A DNA stretch of 64,000 bases from Welwitschia mirabilis (lineage: Eukaryota; Gnetophyta; Gnetopsida; Welwitschiales): the NCBI GenBank assembly GCA_051453625.1, contig JBOZIK010000001.1:5481794-5545793 (forward strand), given 5' to 3'. Numbering within the stretch: the stretch's first letter is position 1; each line of letters begins with the position of its first letter. The position numbers were made by a program, and so were the translations under genes. Shown one piece after another: positions 1 through 10,664 of this stretch. The notes under the pieces were generated by a model. That model was given only the letters and a program-made list of their open reading frames with translations. It searched no databases and had not been told where the DNA came from.

Positions 1-247
1 GATAAGTTGATCATCAAGAGTGGAGTAGGTGTTTCCTAAACCACTATAAATCTAGTGTACATTCATTTGGTATTTTTATGCTTTTAGTCATCATTTCTTC
101 ACTTTTATTATTTTCTTATTTCATGTACATTTTGAATTAGTTAATTATTATATGCAAGTTTTATTTAAGATTGGATTTATTTAGAATATTATGTTGCATA
201 TTTTTAAAATACCCCGCCCCTACTCTAGGGTTCTTGATCCTATCACA
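1..247 (+). mobile_element. 3' part of a copia-type LTR (fragment)
   Basis: The first 90 bases match the 3' half of the copia LTRs further right (around 5451 and 8932), sharing the run ATCAAGAGTGGAGTAGG and then CCACTATAA. The last bases (CTCTAGGGTTCTTGATCC) match the end of the LTR that closes near 5664. Gypsy RNase H sequence follows at once, with no primer site, so this is the right end of an element or a solo LTR inserted into the gypsy gene. The left part lies outside the window. Confidence 0.6.
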
Positions 248-1033
248 CCTAAGTATGAACTCACATTTCAAAGACTTAAAAATCTTTTAAAGTAATAACT
301 GATGCAAGTGATTTTATAGTAGGTGTAGTCTTTGATCAAACTCTTAAGCATAAATCCTTTATCATTTCCTATGATAGTGAGATCTTGAATGATGCTCAAC
401 TTCATTATTATATAGTAAAAAAGAGATATTATATGTTATCTTTACTCTTGAAAATTTTGCTACTATATTATTAGTTATTCTCTAATTATCTTTACTAGTC
501 ATGCTACTTTGAAATATATTTTAAATAATCTTTTAATTACATCTCACCTTATGCATTAGGATTTTTTATGTAATAGTTTGATATTATAATTAAAGATATA
601 TTTAGAAAGAAAATCTTAGTTGCTAGTAATTTATTTCATCTTTCTATACCTATGGATTCATCTGAAATTAATGAAAATTTATTTGTTGTAAATGTTTTTC
701 CTTGATATAATGAAATTGTAAATTTTAAATCGTGTGGTGATAGTCCTAGTAACATGTCTTATTATGAACAAAGTAAAATTTTATCTTAACAACATAAATT
801 TCTATAGGACTTACTTCTTTTATTTAAATATTGTATTGATAAGATCTTTCAAAGGAGTGTACCTGAGACTAAAATGATTACTATACTAGAATTTTGTCAT
901 AATGGTGTTCATGGTGCTCATTTTAATGGAAGCTACATATAAAGTTTTAAATGTTGGATTATTTTATCCTACTCTTTTTAAAGATGCTAATTAATTTTAT
1001 AAATCATGTGATAAATGTCAAAGAATAGTAAGC
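248..1033 (+). pseudogene. Ty3/gypsy polyprotein, RNase H to integrase zinc finger (first part)
   Basis: Broken reading frames give, in order, RNase H boxes (TDASDFIVGVVFDQ, then LNDAQLHYYIVKK), the linker after RNase H (SIPMDSSEINENLFVV), and the integrase H2C2 zinc finger (LEFCHNGVHGAHFNG ... KSCDKCQRI). The order and wording fit Athila-type elements. Several in-frame TAA/TAG stops and small shifts make it a pseudogene. It stops just after the second zinc-finger cysteine pair, where another element is inserted. The gene resumes at 12,489 with SISRRNEM, the residues that normally follow CQR in this family. Confidence 0.8.
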
Positions 1034-2352
1034 TATTTACATGCCAAAATTAACATTCTAAGTAAGTAAAATGGATCAACTTAACATAGGAAGAAATATT
1101 GAAACACATGATTTTATTACATGTTAATGTTTTTAACTCTTTTTATTACTTCTAAATGAAGTTATAAACTTCATTTAACATAAGCATATGTAATATGGCC
1201 TTTAGAAAGACTATGCATAAATTAACCATCTTTCAGCACCAAACGCTAGTGCACCCCTCAGGACTATTAGCATCACTACCTTCCTAAGGTAGATCATTGT
1301 AAAACTTATGTTTTTGCATTGTTTTAGGGAACTAATCACATTTTACTTATAGGCTAGTTGCAATTTATCCAAAATAAATATTCAAACCTAATGACACATG
1401 GTAGAAGTGCATGACAATATGTCATAATGACATGTAGTTCAGCAAGGATGATCATAATGAAGAAATATGATAAGGCATCTATTGGTAGCATCATTAGTAA
1501 TTATAGAATACATCATTACCATGTTTGCATAAAAAATAAAAAATCATTCCTTGTAGCTACATGCCAGATGTTTGTGACTTCCTTCTTAAGTAATTACCTA
1601 ATGTAGATCTCATTATGTAACTACCTCCCAACCTCACTTAATGTAATTATGATAAAGCCTCTTTAAGCCTTTTCTCATATATAAAAATCCTTGAAAACCC
1701 ATTTAAAAATTTTTTGATTGGATTAATATGAAAAAGACTTAGAGGCTAGGATGTCATGGTGCTCTAATCATATTTCTTGGGGACAAAATGATTCAAGACT
1801 AGTTAAGGAGTTCTTATTCTTTACCTCCTACATTTGATGTAATATATTATTTTAATTTTAATAAAAGTATTAGTTTAAACCCTTTCATTGTTAATGTGTA
1901 AAATTATTTGGTATTATCAATATTTTGATAGGACTGTTTGTAGAATTAGTTTGAATCCTTTCATTATTATTGCACATTCATTTGGCATTAGTGATATTTA
2001 CATAGGACTAATTCCAAGTTGGTATCATTTGTTTATTATTATTGCATAATAATTTGACATTAGCAATTTTTAGTTTATCTCACTTAATTATTAAGTACAA
2101 GATACAAGAATCATTAAAGCAAAGATAGAGATATGGACAAGTCAATTAGATATTTGGAAAACAATTTTCTCTTTAATTACCAATCAGAGACCACTTTAAT
2201 TATAAACATCTAATTTTTTTTGATTTGATTTTTTGGTTGTAAGTTAGAATTTTCATGTTTATTTTGATTAAGTTACTTCAAATATCCATGTGAAAAATGA
2301 AAATTAAGTGCAAACTTAGTTTTAAATCTAAATCACTACAAAGCTCTAATTA
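1034..2352 (+). repeat. 5' LTR of the Athila-like element
   Basis: About 1.32 kb. It matches the 3' LTR along its length, for example ACATGGTAGAAGTGCATGA here and ACATGGTGGAAATGCAAGA there. It begins TATTTACATG where the other copy has TGTTTACATG, so the terminal TG has decayed to TA. The end is placed just before the primer site and is uncertain by several bases. Confidence 0.75.
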
Positions 2353-2357
2353 GATTT

Positions 2358-2375
2358 TGGCACTGTTACTAGAGA
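2358..2375 (+). promoter_or_regulatory. primer binding site, decayed (Athila type)
   Basis: TGGCACTGTTACTAGAGA aligns without gaps to the Athila-type primer site TGGCGCCGTTGCCGGGGA, which is usually assigned to tRNA-Asp. All differences are C-to-T or G-to-A. It lies a few bases after the 5' LTR, as a primer site should. Confidence 0.7.
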
Positions 2376-4236
2376 TATATTGCCATTATGACTTTTTAAT
2401 AGTATATGATTTTCTTCTTACAATTTTTTAAGTAATTTTTATTTTTTCAGTGGGTCACTAGTCCATTTTTAGTAATATCTAAACTATTCATTTTTCTTTT
2501 TTATTTATATTTTTCTTTCTCTTATAGTGGTAGGTATTGTTTTATTTCTAGTAAAACATAAATTGGTTTAAATTATTGAGTTTGGTTTTCTAATCTAACA
2601 TCTAAAATTCATTTTTATATCTAATATTTTTATATTATGGGTCTAGTAACTTTCCTATAGATGCAACCAAAATCCAAGATTGTGAATTGAAAAAACTAAA
2701 CTCTAATAAGTTGTTTGTTTTCTATAATTTATAGTTTTTATTTTCTTAACTTCTATAAGAATCAAAAAAATATTTAGGATATCTCCATAGGATTTACTTC
2801 ATTTCATTCCATCAATATCTTATTTTCTGCTACTCGTTTTCATACCCCATAACATAAAATACCTTATGCGGTTGCACTTGTAATTACTATGTTTTTTCAG
2901 GTAAATCTCTAAAAAGAATAAAGCCACTATGAATGGTAACTTATGTCATTGGCTTTTTTATGATTTTTTCACTTGGATAATGCTTTTAACCACTCTTGGA
3001 TGTCTTGAAAATATTTTGATATGGGTATTCCTTTGGAACTATGAATAGTTAAGGATATGTAAACTTTTAGTCTAAACTGTCATCTATTTTCTGAATCTTA
3101 CTGATGAATTGGGATCTTAACCCATTTAAACATTTTATAATCTAAAACCCTATCTCTTCCTACACTTTTCAACCTATAAATAACCTAAATGAACTATAGG
3201 GAACTTTATTATTCCTAGACAGACCTTTGAAAAGTATCTTTGACTCTATCTCTATATTAATTAAACTTCTTGTAATTTTCTATTTGAAAATCCCTATTAT
3301 GAACTAAGTGAGTTTGATTTCATACCTTCTTTCACATCCCACAATCCTTATCCTTGATCCTCATATTCATATTCATTATCATTTAACCCTTATCCCTCAT
3401 TTTTCCTTTTTATATCCTTTATTTTTTCATCTTTACCTATCATCTTCATACATGCAACCATCTAGCTTACACTACTTTGAAGATACCTTATAAAGATTCT
3501 TAGATAAAGTAGTCAAATCTTCTTACAACACACTTTAATTTCACTCATAATCTTTGAAAGAATCCACTAATACAACTAATTAAAACATTAATTAAGTCCT
3601 TTAATAAATAGCTCAAAGTAATGAACAAATCCTTTAGGCACTTAAACAATAAGAAGGCGAAAAAAATTGTACTATATTCTATGAACCTACAAGCTTAGAA
3701 AACTTTGAAAAAATTGGAAACACTAAAATTAATAACACCCAAATGATATCCCTTAGGAATGAGGAAGAAGTCCATAATGAAACCTATAAGAAAAGCCAAA
3801 AGAAAATTGAGTTTAGACATGCCTTAGAGACTAAATAATGAGGTGAATTTAGGTTATACTATAGAGTAGGATTAGATACATTTGATAATGCTCAATCTGT
3901 GATAAGTAAGAAAACATTTGAAGGATATAAAAAATTAGAAAGATATACTATAAAGGATGACTTAATAAGTGACATTGATGAAGAAAATATTAAACCATAA
4001 TGTTTTTCTCTTATGCAACCAATTAAGGAAGAATCTAATATTTTTATCTTTATCTTTTAAGCAAGACCTAAATGTTAATAAAGAAATTAAATCCTCTATA
4101 CTTTTAAAACTCTCTTCTAATACTTTTCTTGATGATCAATCATTTTCTCTAATGGTTTTCAATCTACCTTTATCTTCTTTTCTAAAACAATGTTTTAAAT
4201 GATTTGTTAAGTAAATAGGAATAGTCAAAGGGTTAG
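2376..4236 (+). other. internal region of the Athila-like element, left part
   Basis: No reverse transcriptase, protease or integrase motif was seen. Between about 3650 and 4000 a plus-strand frame with few stops reads through charged, gag-like sequence (for example FYEPTSLENFEKIG and RNEEEVHNETYKK), but I cannot match it to a known gag. Short ORFs at 3308-3493 and 3969-4202 are low-complexity and not convincing genes. Confidence 0.4.
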
Positions 4237-4357
4237 AGAATTGCTAATTTTAGATGTATTAATTTACAACTAATGTTGATGTTATTTCATATCTTATGAA
4301 TTCATGTACAAATGTTTATAAATATTCTCTCTCATTACTAAATGCTTTATGTAATTT
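4237..4357 (+). repeat. direct repeat X, left copy, abutting the copia 5' LTR
   Basis: This stretch is repeated at 9098-9222 on the far side of the copia element, sharing CTAATGTTGATGTTATT, GAATTCATGTACAAATG and GCTTTATGTAATTTT. The match ends where the copia LTR begins. At about 120 bp it is far longer than the 5-bp target duplication of an LTR element. Confidence 0.7.
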
Positions 4358-4363
4358 TAATGT

Positions 4364-5664
4364 TGTTAAATTATGTATTACCAGTTAATGTCAAACTAAT
4401 GTTTTTTGTGAAAGGAAATTTGTATATCTTTGTGTAGAAAATATTGATTACTTGCAAGTAAAACTATAAATCTATGAATATTACATTTTAATCACTAAAC
4501 TGTGTTAAGTTTTATTACCCTCTTAAGGGATTAATTGGACTCTATGGGATTGATCACACTTGGAGTGAACTCTCAAAATTGAACTAAATTTTAACTAAAC
4601 TTTCAAGGAGTTGAGTGGATCTATAAACTTGAGAATAAGTACTCTTAAACCAATTGTCAAGGGGTTGACTAGACCTATGAGGGATCAACTAAAACTAGGC
4701 ACTGTGTACTTCATATACTTAAATCGATCATCAAGGATTGACCAGATACCTAAGGGGTTGACTGAACTTGATGCAGAAAACTAGGTTAGATTTTTATTAA
4801 GATAGTGCATGCAACTAGACAGATATGCAGATGAACAAATGAGTGGTTGATTAAACCCTAAGGGATCAACTAGAAATGGAACTTTAGAAACAAGAATGAT
4901 TAAAAAATTTATTCAGGAACTCTATTTAAGTTANNNNNNNNNNNNNNNNNNNNNNNNNNNNNNNNNNNNNNNNNNNNNNNNNNNNNNNNNNNNNNNNNNN
5001 NNNNNNNNNNNNNNNNNNNNNNNNNNNNNNNNNNNNNNNNNNNNNNNNNNNNNNNNNNNNNNNNNNNNNNNNNNNNNNNNNNNNNNNNNNNNNNNNNNNN
5101 NNNNNNNNNNNNNNNNNNNNNNNNNNNNNNNNNNNNNNGAATCTTGGTGATTGATCTTTGTACTCCATTATTCATAGATTGTATCATTTTTAGGAGAAGA
5201 GCTTAATCATTTTCATTAAGCCAAAGAATAAGTGATATTAATGCACTTGGGCATTCTATCATAACTACCACATTTTTTGAAAATTGAGAATTAGCCTACA
5301 AAATTTTATTTGAAAAGATTGAAACTTATTATACGAAAGTCCATTTGAAAAAGTTAAGACTTGGCCTATAAAAGTCCATTTTTAAAGGTTAAAAGTTAAC
5401 CTGTAACACCTAAAAGAGTTAATGGAGATCTAAATTAGGCTTTATGATAAGCTAATCATCAAGAGTGGAGTAGGCAATTTTCCAAACCACTATAAGACTC
5501 ATGTGCATATGATCAATATTTTCATGCTTTATATTATTTTCATTTTTTTAGAATACCTTTAGTTTTTATTCATAAGTATTTTAGTGATTCATTTAAATCA
5601 AGTTTATATCATAATTTTTCAAGAAAATTATTCACTCTTCCCCTCTAGGATTCTTCATTCCACA
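4364..5664 (+). repeat. 5' LTR of the copia element
   Basis: About 1.3 kb, starting TGTTAAATTATG where the 3' copy has TATTAGATTATG, and ending near TTCATTCCACA. Both copies carry a series of short GGGGTTGACTAGACC-like motifs. The internal N-gap of 205 bases corresponds to about 215 bases of the 3' LTR, so that gap size is realistic. Confidence 0.8.
4934..5138. other. assembly gap (205 N) inside the copia 5' LTR
   Basis: Run of N. The matching part of the 3' LTR is about the same length, so real sequence is missing here. Confidence 1.
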
Positions 5665-5666
5665 TT

Positions 5667-5678
5667 TGGTATTAGATA
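5667..5678 (+). promoter_or_regulatory. copia primer binding site, decayed
   Basis: TGGTATTAGATA matches the usual copia initiator-Met primer site TGGTATCAGAGC, with C-to-T and G-to-A changes, three bases after the LTR end. Confidence 0.6.
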
Positions 5679-5730
5679 TAAGTTGATCTTGTATTTAGAT
5701 TTTAATCAGTCTAGATTTTAGAACTTGAAA

Positions 5731-7120
5731 ATGAGTAATCCCTTTGATGGATTCTCCACTAGTCATCCACCTTTGTTCGATGGGTCAAATTATGCCTATT
5801 AGAAAGCCAGAATGAAAATATCCCTTAGATTCCTAGATGAGATATTGAAGAGCTTATTTATAAAGGTTATACTTTGCCTACATTAATATAAATCAATGTA
5901 AATGGTAATACCATTCTAGTTGCCATAACCTAAGATTAACAGACTGCCCTAGTTAAAACCAAATTCACCATAAACACCCATGCTCTTAATGCTATATTCT
6001 GTGTAGTTTGTACAGATGAATTTAAGTGAATTGTAAATTATACTTATGCAAAGAAAACATGGGATATTCTTAAAGTTACTCATAAAGAAACTTTCACTAT
6101 AAAGCAAGACAAGCTTCAAATGCTTATCTTTAGATTTAAAGATATTCATATAGACAAGGAGAATACCTTATAGGAGTTATTTACTAGACTTATTAAAATT
6201 GTTAGCTTCATGACAAGTATAGATAAACATTTAGATGAAGCAAAAGTTGTCAAAAAGTGCTAATATCTCTTTCAAAGATATTTAAACCTAAAGTTACAGT
6301 AATCAAGGAAAGTAAAAATATCAATACAATGGCACTAGAAGATCCTCAAGTTAATTTGCAAACATATGAATTAAAATTTACTAAAGATAAGAAAAAAGGT
6401 ATTACTTTGAAGTATGTATAGGAAAGATATAGGTCTAAGAAGTCAAATGAATAACTAAATGATGATGAGGTTTCTTTCATACGAAGGTTTAAGAAATTTT
6501 GGCACAGAAGGAAAAAGGAAGGTAAGCCAAGTAGAATTACAAAATAGGACACCCAAAGTACAAGAAGAAGTAAGACAAAGAAAAATAAATCTAATGTTTC
6601 TATTAAAAAGGATTTGAACATATGGCTAACGATTATCTAAAAACCAAAAGAGATCATAAAAAATCAAAGAATTCTTCATTTGTTACAACATGGGATAATG
6701 TGGATGAGGATAATAATAGTAGTTTGGATCAAGAATCAGATGGAGATAAAAGACTATATTTCATGGTAATTATGCCTTCACTTCAGAACTTATCTAGCAC
6801 ATCGAAGCCTAATGATTTGGATATAATTTATGAAGAACAAGATGATCTAGAAGATACTTATTAAGAATTGTATAAAGAATGTGAAAAGTTGGTAAAGTGA
6901 ATAAATCATTTAAATAACATTGTAAAATCTCTAACCAAAGAAAAAAAGGAAATAGAATCAAAGTATAAATTACTCAAATATAATAACTCCAATCTCATAT
7001 TAGAGGTAAAAGATTTATCTTTTTTTGTTAATAAATTTTTTAGTAACTCTTTAAAATTATAACAAATGCTTGAAGTTTAAAAATCTACTAGTGATAAATT
7101 AGGTATTGGATTCATCCCTT
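5731..7120 (+). pseudogene. copia gag polyprotein (UBN2-type), broken
   Basis: The start ATG gives MSNPFDGFSTSHPPLFDGSN, followed by YAY-stop-KARMKISLRFLD. This is the classic copia gag opening in which the tryptophan of the YWKARM box has become TAG. Further on come a gag linker (DKRLYFMVIMPSLQ) and acidic blocks at 6622-6864 that continue as a coiled-coil-like stretch (KELVKSL-type) to about 7100. Many stops and shifts are present. Gag would form the particle of the retrotransposon. It sits 66 bases after the 5' LTR, as usual for copia. Confidence 0.8.
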
Positions 7121-7232
7121 AAAATCCATAAAAAAATAGGTAACTTAGTAAAGTAAGTTCATTTCTAAAGTTACTTGTTATTTTTATGAAAAAATAGAAC
7201 ATTTAAAACTTTTATGTACTACTAGAAACTTA

Positions 7233-7562
7233 ATGATATTTTCAAATTTAGTTAGTTCTTTTCCATTTAAATTTATTCATAAAGGAGGTATACCACATAA
7301 GTCCAAAAAGAGTAAGTGGATGAAAGATAATGATTTAAAAAGTCTTTTAACTTATATAGCTTTCAAGATCTCAAATGGCAGTAACTTGTACTTAGAAAGT
7401 GGATGCTCAAAATACACAATGGAAGATAAATTAAATTTCAAACATTTAAGCAACTTTGATGGAGGCTTTAAAAATAATAAAAAAGTAAAGATAAAAGGAA
7501 TGGAAAGCATCAGAGGAGATAATTTATCAAGAATTAATAAAGTGTTATATGTTAATGGTTTA
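7233..7562 (+). pseudogene. copia protease and pre-integrase start
   Basis: An open stretch contains LYLESGCSKYTMEDKLNF, matching the copia aspartic protease box (consensus LDSGCSRHMTGD) with the catalytic D changed to E, followed by GGFKNNKKVKIKGMESI and KVLYVNGL, the usual lead-in to the pre-integrase domain. It runs into an N-gap. The protease would cut the polyprotein; with DSG as ESG it would probably be inactive. Confidence 0.75.
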
Positions 7563-7662
7563 NNNNNNNNNNNNNNNNNNNNNNNNNNNNNNNNNNNNNN
7601 NNNNNNNNNNNNNNNNNNNNNNNNNNNNNNNNNNNNNNNNNNNNNNNNNNNNNNNNNNNNNN
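7563..7662. other. assembly gap (100 N) in copia pol
   Basis: Exactly 100 N, the conventional length for a gap of unknown size. Integrase, RT and RNase H could be missing here. Confidence 1.
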
Positions 7663-7806
7663 TTGTATTTTGCATATTATTGATAATTAACAGGATTGGA
7701 TTTGAACGTGAACTATTGCATAAATACACACCGCAACACATTTCATGAGAGAGATTTTTCTAAATTTCAATATTTTATAATGAAGGAAATGTTTGCCATC
7801 GATGCT

Positions 7807-7816
7807 AAAGGGGAGG
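7807..7816 (+). promoter_or_regulatory. copia polypurine tract
   Basis: AAAGGGGAGG lies directly before the 3' LTR. The bases between the gap and this tract (7663-7806) show no clear domain. Confidence 0.65.
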
Positions 7817-7817
7817 C

Positions 7818-9097
7818 TATTAGATTATGTATTATCAATTAATGTGATAATAACATTTTTATGAAGCAAAATTTATGTATCTTGGTGTAAAAAATATTGA
7901 TTACTTGTAAGTCAGAATTTGAAGCTATGAATGTTACATTTTAATCATTGAAATCTATCAAGTCCTATTACCCTCTTAAGGGGTTAACTAGACTTCTAAG
8001 AGGTTAACTGCACTTAGAATAAACTCTTAGAATTAAACTAAATTCAAAGGGGTCAACCAAAATTTAAAGGAGTCGACTAGAGCTATGAACTTGAGAACTA
8101 GTACTCTTAAAATAATTGTTAAGGGGTTGACTAGACCTATGAGAAGCCAACTGGACTTGAGCACTATGTACCTGATATAACTGAACCAATTATCAAGGGA
8201 TTAAATGGATCTAATGTAAAAAACTGGGTTGGATTTTTATCAAGACCAAGTAGGCAATTGGTCAGATATGCAGGTTACCAAATAGGTGGTCGATGAGACC
8301 TTGAGGGATCGACTGGACATGGAGGCATAAGAAACTAGGATGACTAAAAAGCTCACTCAAGTGACCTATTTAAGTCATGGTACTAAGAGAGGTCAGCTAG
8401 ACATTTAAGGGGTCAATTGGTCAGAATGGAAACAAGAATTTTATATTCGTTATATAGTTATTTTGTAGTTGTTGGAAGCACATTTTCAATTGTAATAACT
8501 CTAAAAGCCTTTCATAATAAATAGCCAAGAGGAAAATCACTATAGAAACTTTTGAATATTTTGAATCCTTGGATAAACTATTGAATTTTGATGATTGATT
8601 TTTGTACTCCATTATCCATAGATTGTACCATTTATAGGAGGAAAGCTCTATCATTTTAATTAAGCCAAAGAATAAGTGATATCAGTGCACTTGGATATTC
8701 TATCATAACTTCTACATTTTCTGATGATTAAGAATTACCCTGCAAAAGTTCATTTGAAAAGATTGAGACTTAGCCAAAAAGAGTTTGTTTAAAAGGATTG
8801 AGACTTAGCCTATAAAAGTCCTTTTAAAAAGGTTAAGACTTAGCCTATAAAAGTTTGTTTGCAAAGGTTATAGGTAAACCTACAATATCTAGAAAAGTTA
8901 ACAGAGATCTGGATTAGGATTAATGATAAGTTGATTATTGAGAGTGGAGTTAGAGGTTTCTCAAACCACTATAAAACTTACATGCATATGATCAGTATTT
9001 TCATTCTTTTTATTATCTTCATTTTTTCAAATACCTTCAGTTTTTATGCACAACTATTTTATTGATTCATTTCAACTAACTTTATATCATGAGTTTA
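7818..9097 (+). repeat. 3' LTR of the copia element, end lost
   Basis: It aligns with the 5' LTR from its first base to about 9090. The last 50 or so bases of the 5' LTR (ending TTCATTCCACA) are missing, and repeat X follows instead, so the right end was removed by a later deletion or recombination. Confidence 0.75.
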
Positions 9098-9222
9098 TTT
9101 GAATTTTTTAAAGAAATGTATACATTTAGTACTAATGTTGATGTTATTCCATATTTTATGAATTCATGTACAAATGTTTATAAAGATTCTTTTTCATTGT
9201 TGAATGCTTTATGTAATTTTTA
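9098..9222 (+). repeat. direct repeat X, right copy
   Basis: Matches 4237-4357. It diverges from the left copy where that copy meets the copia LTR (GTAATTTTTATTCATC here). Confidence 0.7.
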
Positions 9223-10664
9223 TTCATCATTTAAATTTTTCATTCACCATTAGGAGCCTTCATACATGTAATACTTTGGAAGATGTCCTAAAAAGTTTTT
9301 ATCTTCTTTTTGTGATTTGAAATTAGTTTTTTCTTTTAGTGTAAAATTTCCTTTTAGAATAAATTTTGGTTCAAAGAAATTAAAAATGCTAAAATAATTT
9401 GTACATAATATCCTTTCATACTTTAAACTACCTAAGAACTTCACCTATATAATCATTATCTTAAATATTTTTAGGTAGGAAATCCTAAATACCACTCACA
9501 TCATTAAAAAAATCATTATTGCCTCAAGAATTTTCATCCATCACTTTTTCTTTTTCACTATCTAATAAATTCCATCAACCATCCTTCCCTTCCATCTATC
9601 CATGAATTTTTAAAATTAGATCATTCTAGTTTATGACCCTTAATGAAATAAATCATTAAGAAGGGCTCACCTTATCATTGCAAATTAGGTAGAATTTAAG
9701 TTTACTTGTAGTTTTTCAAGACAAGATTTGTCTTGATTAGGATAATGAGCCAATAACCTATTTATGTGAATTAAAAATTATTGAATATAAGAAGGATGAT
9801 TAAAAAGAAAATGAAATATCTTATCTTCAGAAACATATTATTTAATGATTAGTAAAAATTACGTTTAGTTACGTACATTAGAACTATTAAAGCTCACTAG
9901 AAATGCAACTCTAATGATTTAATTTATGACATGTTTAACTCCATTAGGGCTATAAACACTTTCTAGACATGCCCATTATCTCCTTCATATAGCAATATGT
10001 TTAACCTTATTGGAAGGAAATGTCATAAAACTAGATGGCTAATTATATTAAGATGCTTAAAAGAAGAAATAAAACATGATTGCAGAAAAGGTGAATGGAA
10101 TAAAAAACATTAAATTAGGAGATGCTTTTATGTTTACATTTCTTTAACTTATGTAGTTGGAGATTTTGCTTAACTAATTTTTAATGACTTGCAGGTTTAC
10201 TTAAAGGATTTTATTAATATTATTCCTTTTAAATTTAAAATAAAATTGACAAAAAATTTCAATAAATGTCATCATTAATGTAGGTACTCTATCTTTTAAA
10301 TTTTTGAATAATGGAATTTTCCATTATGTTGCATGTTTAGTATTTTTAATGATTGCATTTTAGTTTAAATCTTGCATTATGCTTTTTCCTAAATATTCAT
10401 CAAAATTATTTTCTAGTCATGTAATTAACTTATTCTTAAAAGTCTTATATAAATTTCCTATGTTTGTAACTTTGAGGATAAATTTTAATTTTTATTAGAC
10501 TATATGGCAACTTCTTTTATAGAAATATTTTGGATTTTGATAATCATTAAGACATAATAAAGAATTTTCAAAAATGTCATATCATTTCCTTATTTTCCAT
10601 TTTAATTTATTAATTTTTCCATATCACTATTTCTTCATCAATGTAAAATACTAGTTAGAAGGTG
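9223..10664 (+). other. internal region of the Athila-like element, right part
   Basis: Non-coding as far as I can see. Around 9930 it carries TTTAACTCCATTAGGGCTAT, similar to CAACTGCATTGGGGCTATG near 61,970 in the 3' spacer of element A, so this is probably the conserved spacer between integrase and 3' LTR of Athila-type elements. AGTTAGAAGGTG just before the LTR is the decayed polypurine tract. Confidence 0.5.

Larger units (their letters stand above)
4364..9097 (+). mobile_element. Ty1/copia LTR retrotransposon, gag-protease remnant
   Basis: LTRs lie at 4364-5664 and 7818 to about 9097. A decayed initiator-Met primer site (TGGTATTAGATA against TGGTATCAGAGC) follows the left LTR, and a polypurine tract AAAGGGGAGG precedes the right one. 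Inside are copia gag and the start of pol (protease, pre-integrase). RT, RNase H and integrase are absent from the assembled sequence, but an N-gap of exactly 100 bases sits where they should be, so their loss is not proven. The element is nested in the Athila-like one. Confidence 0.8.
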
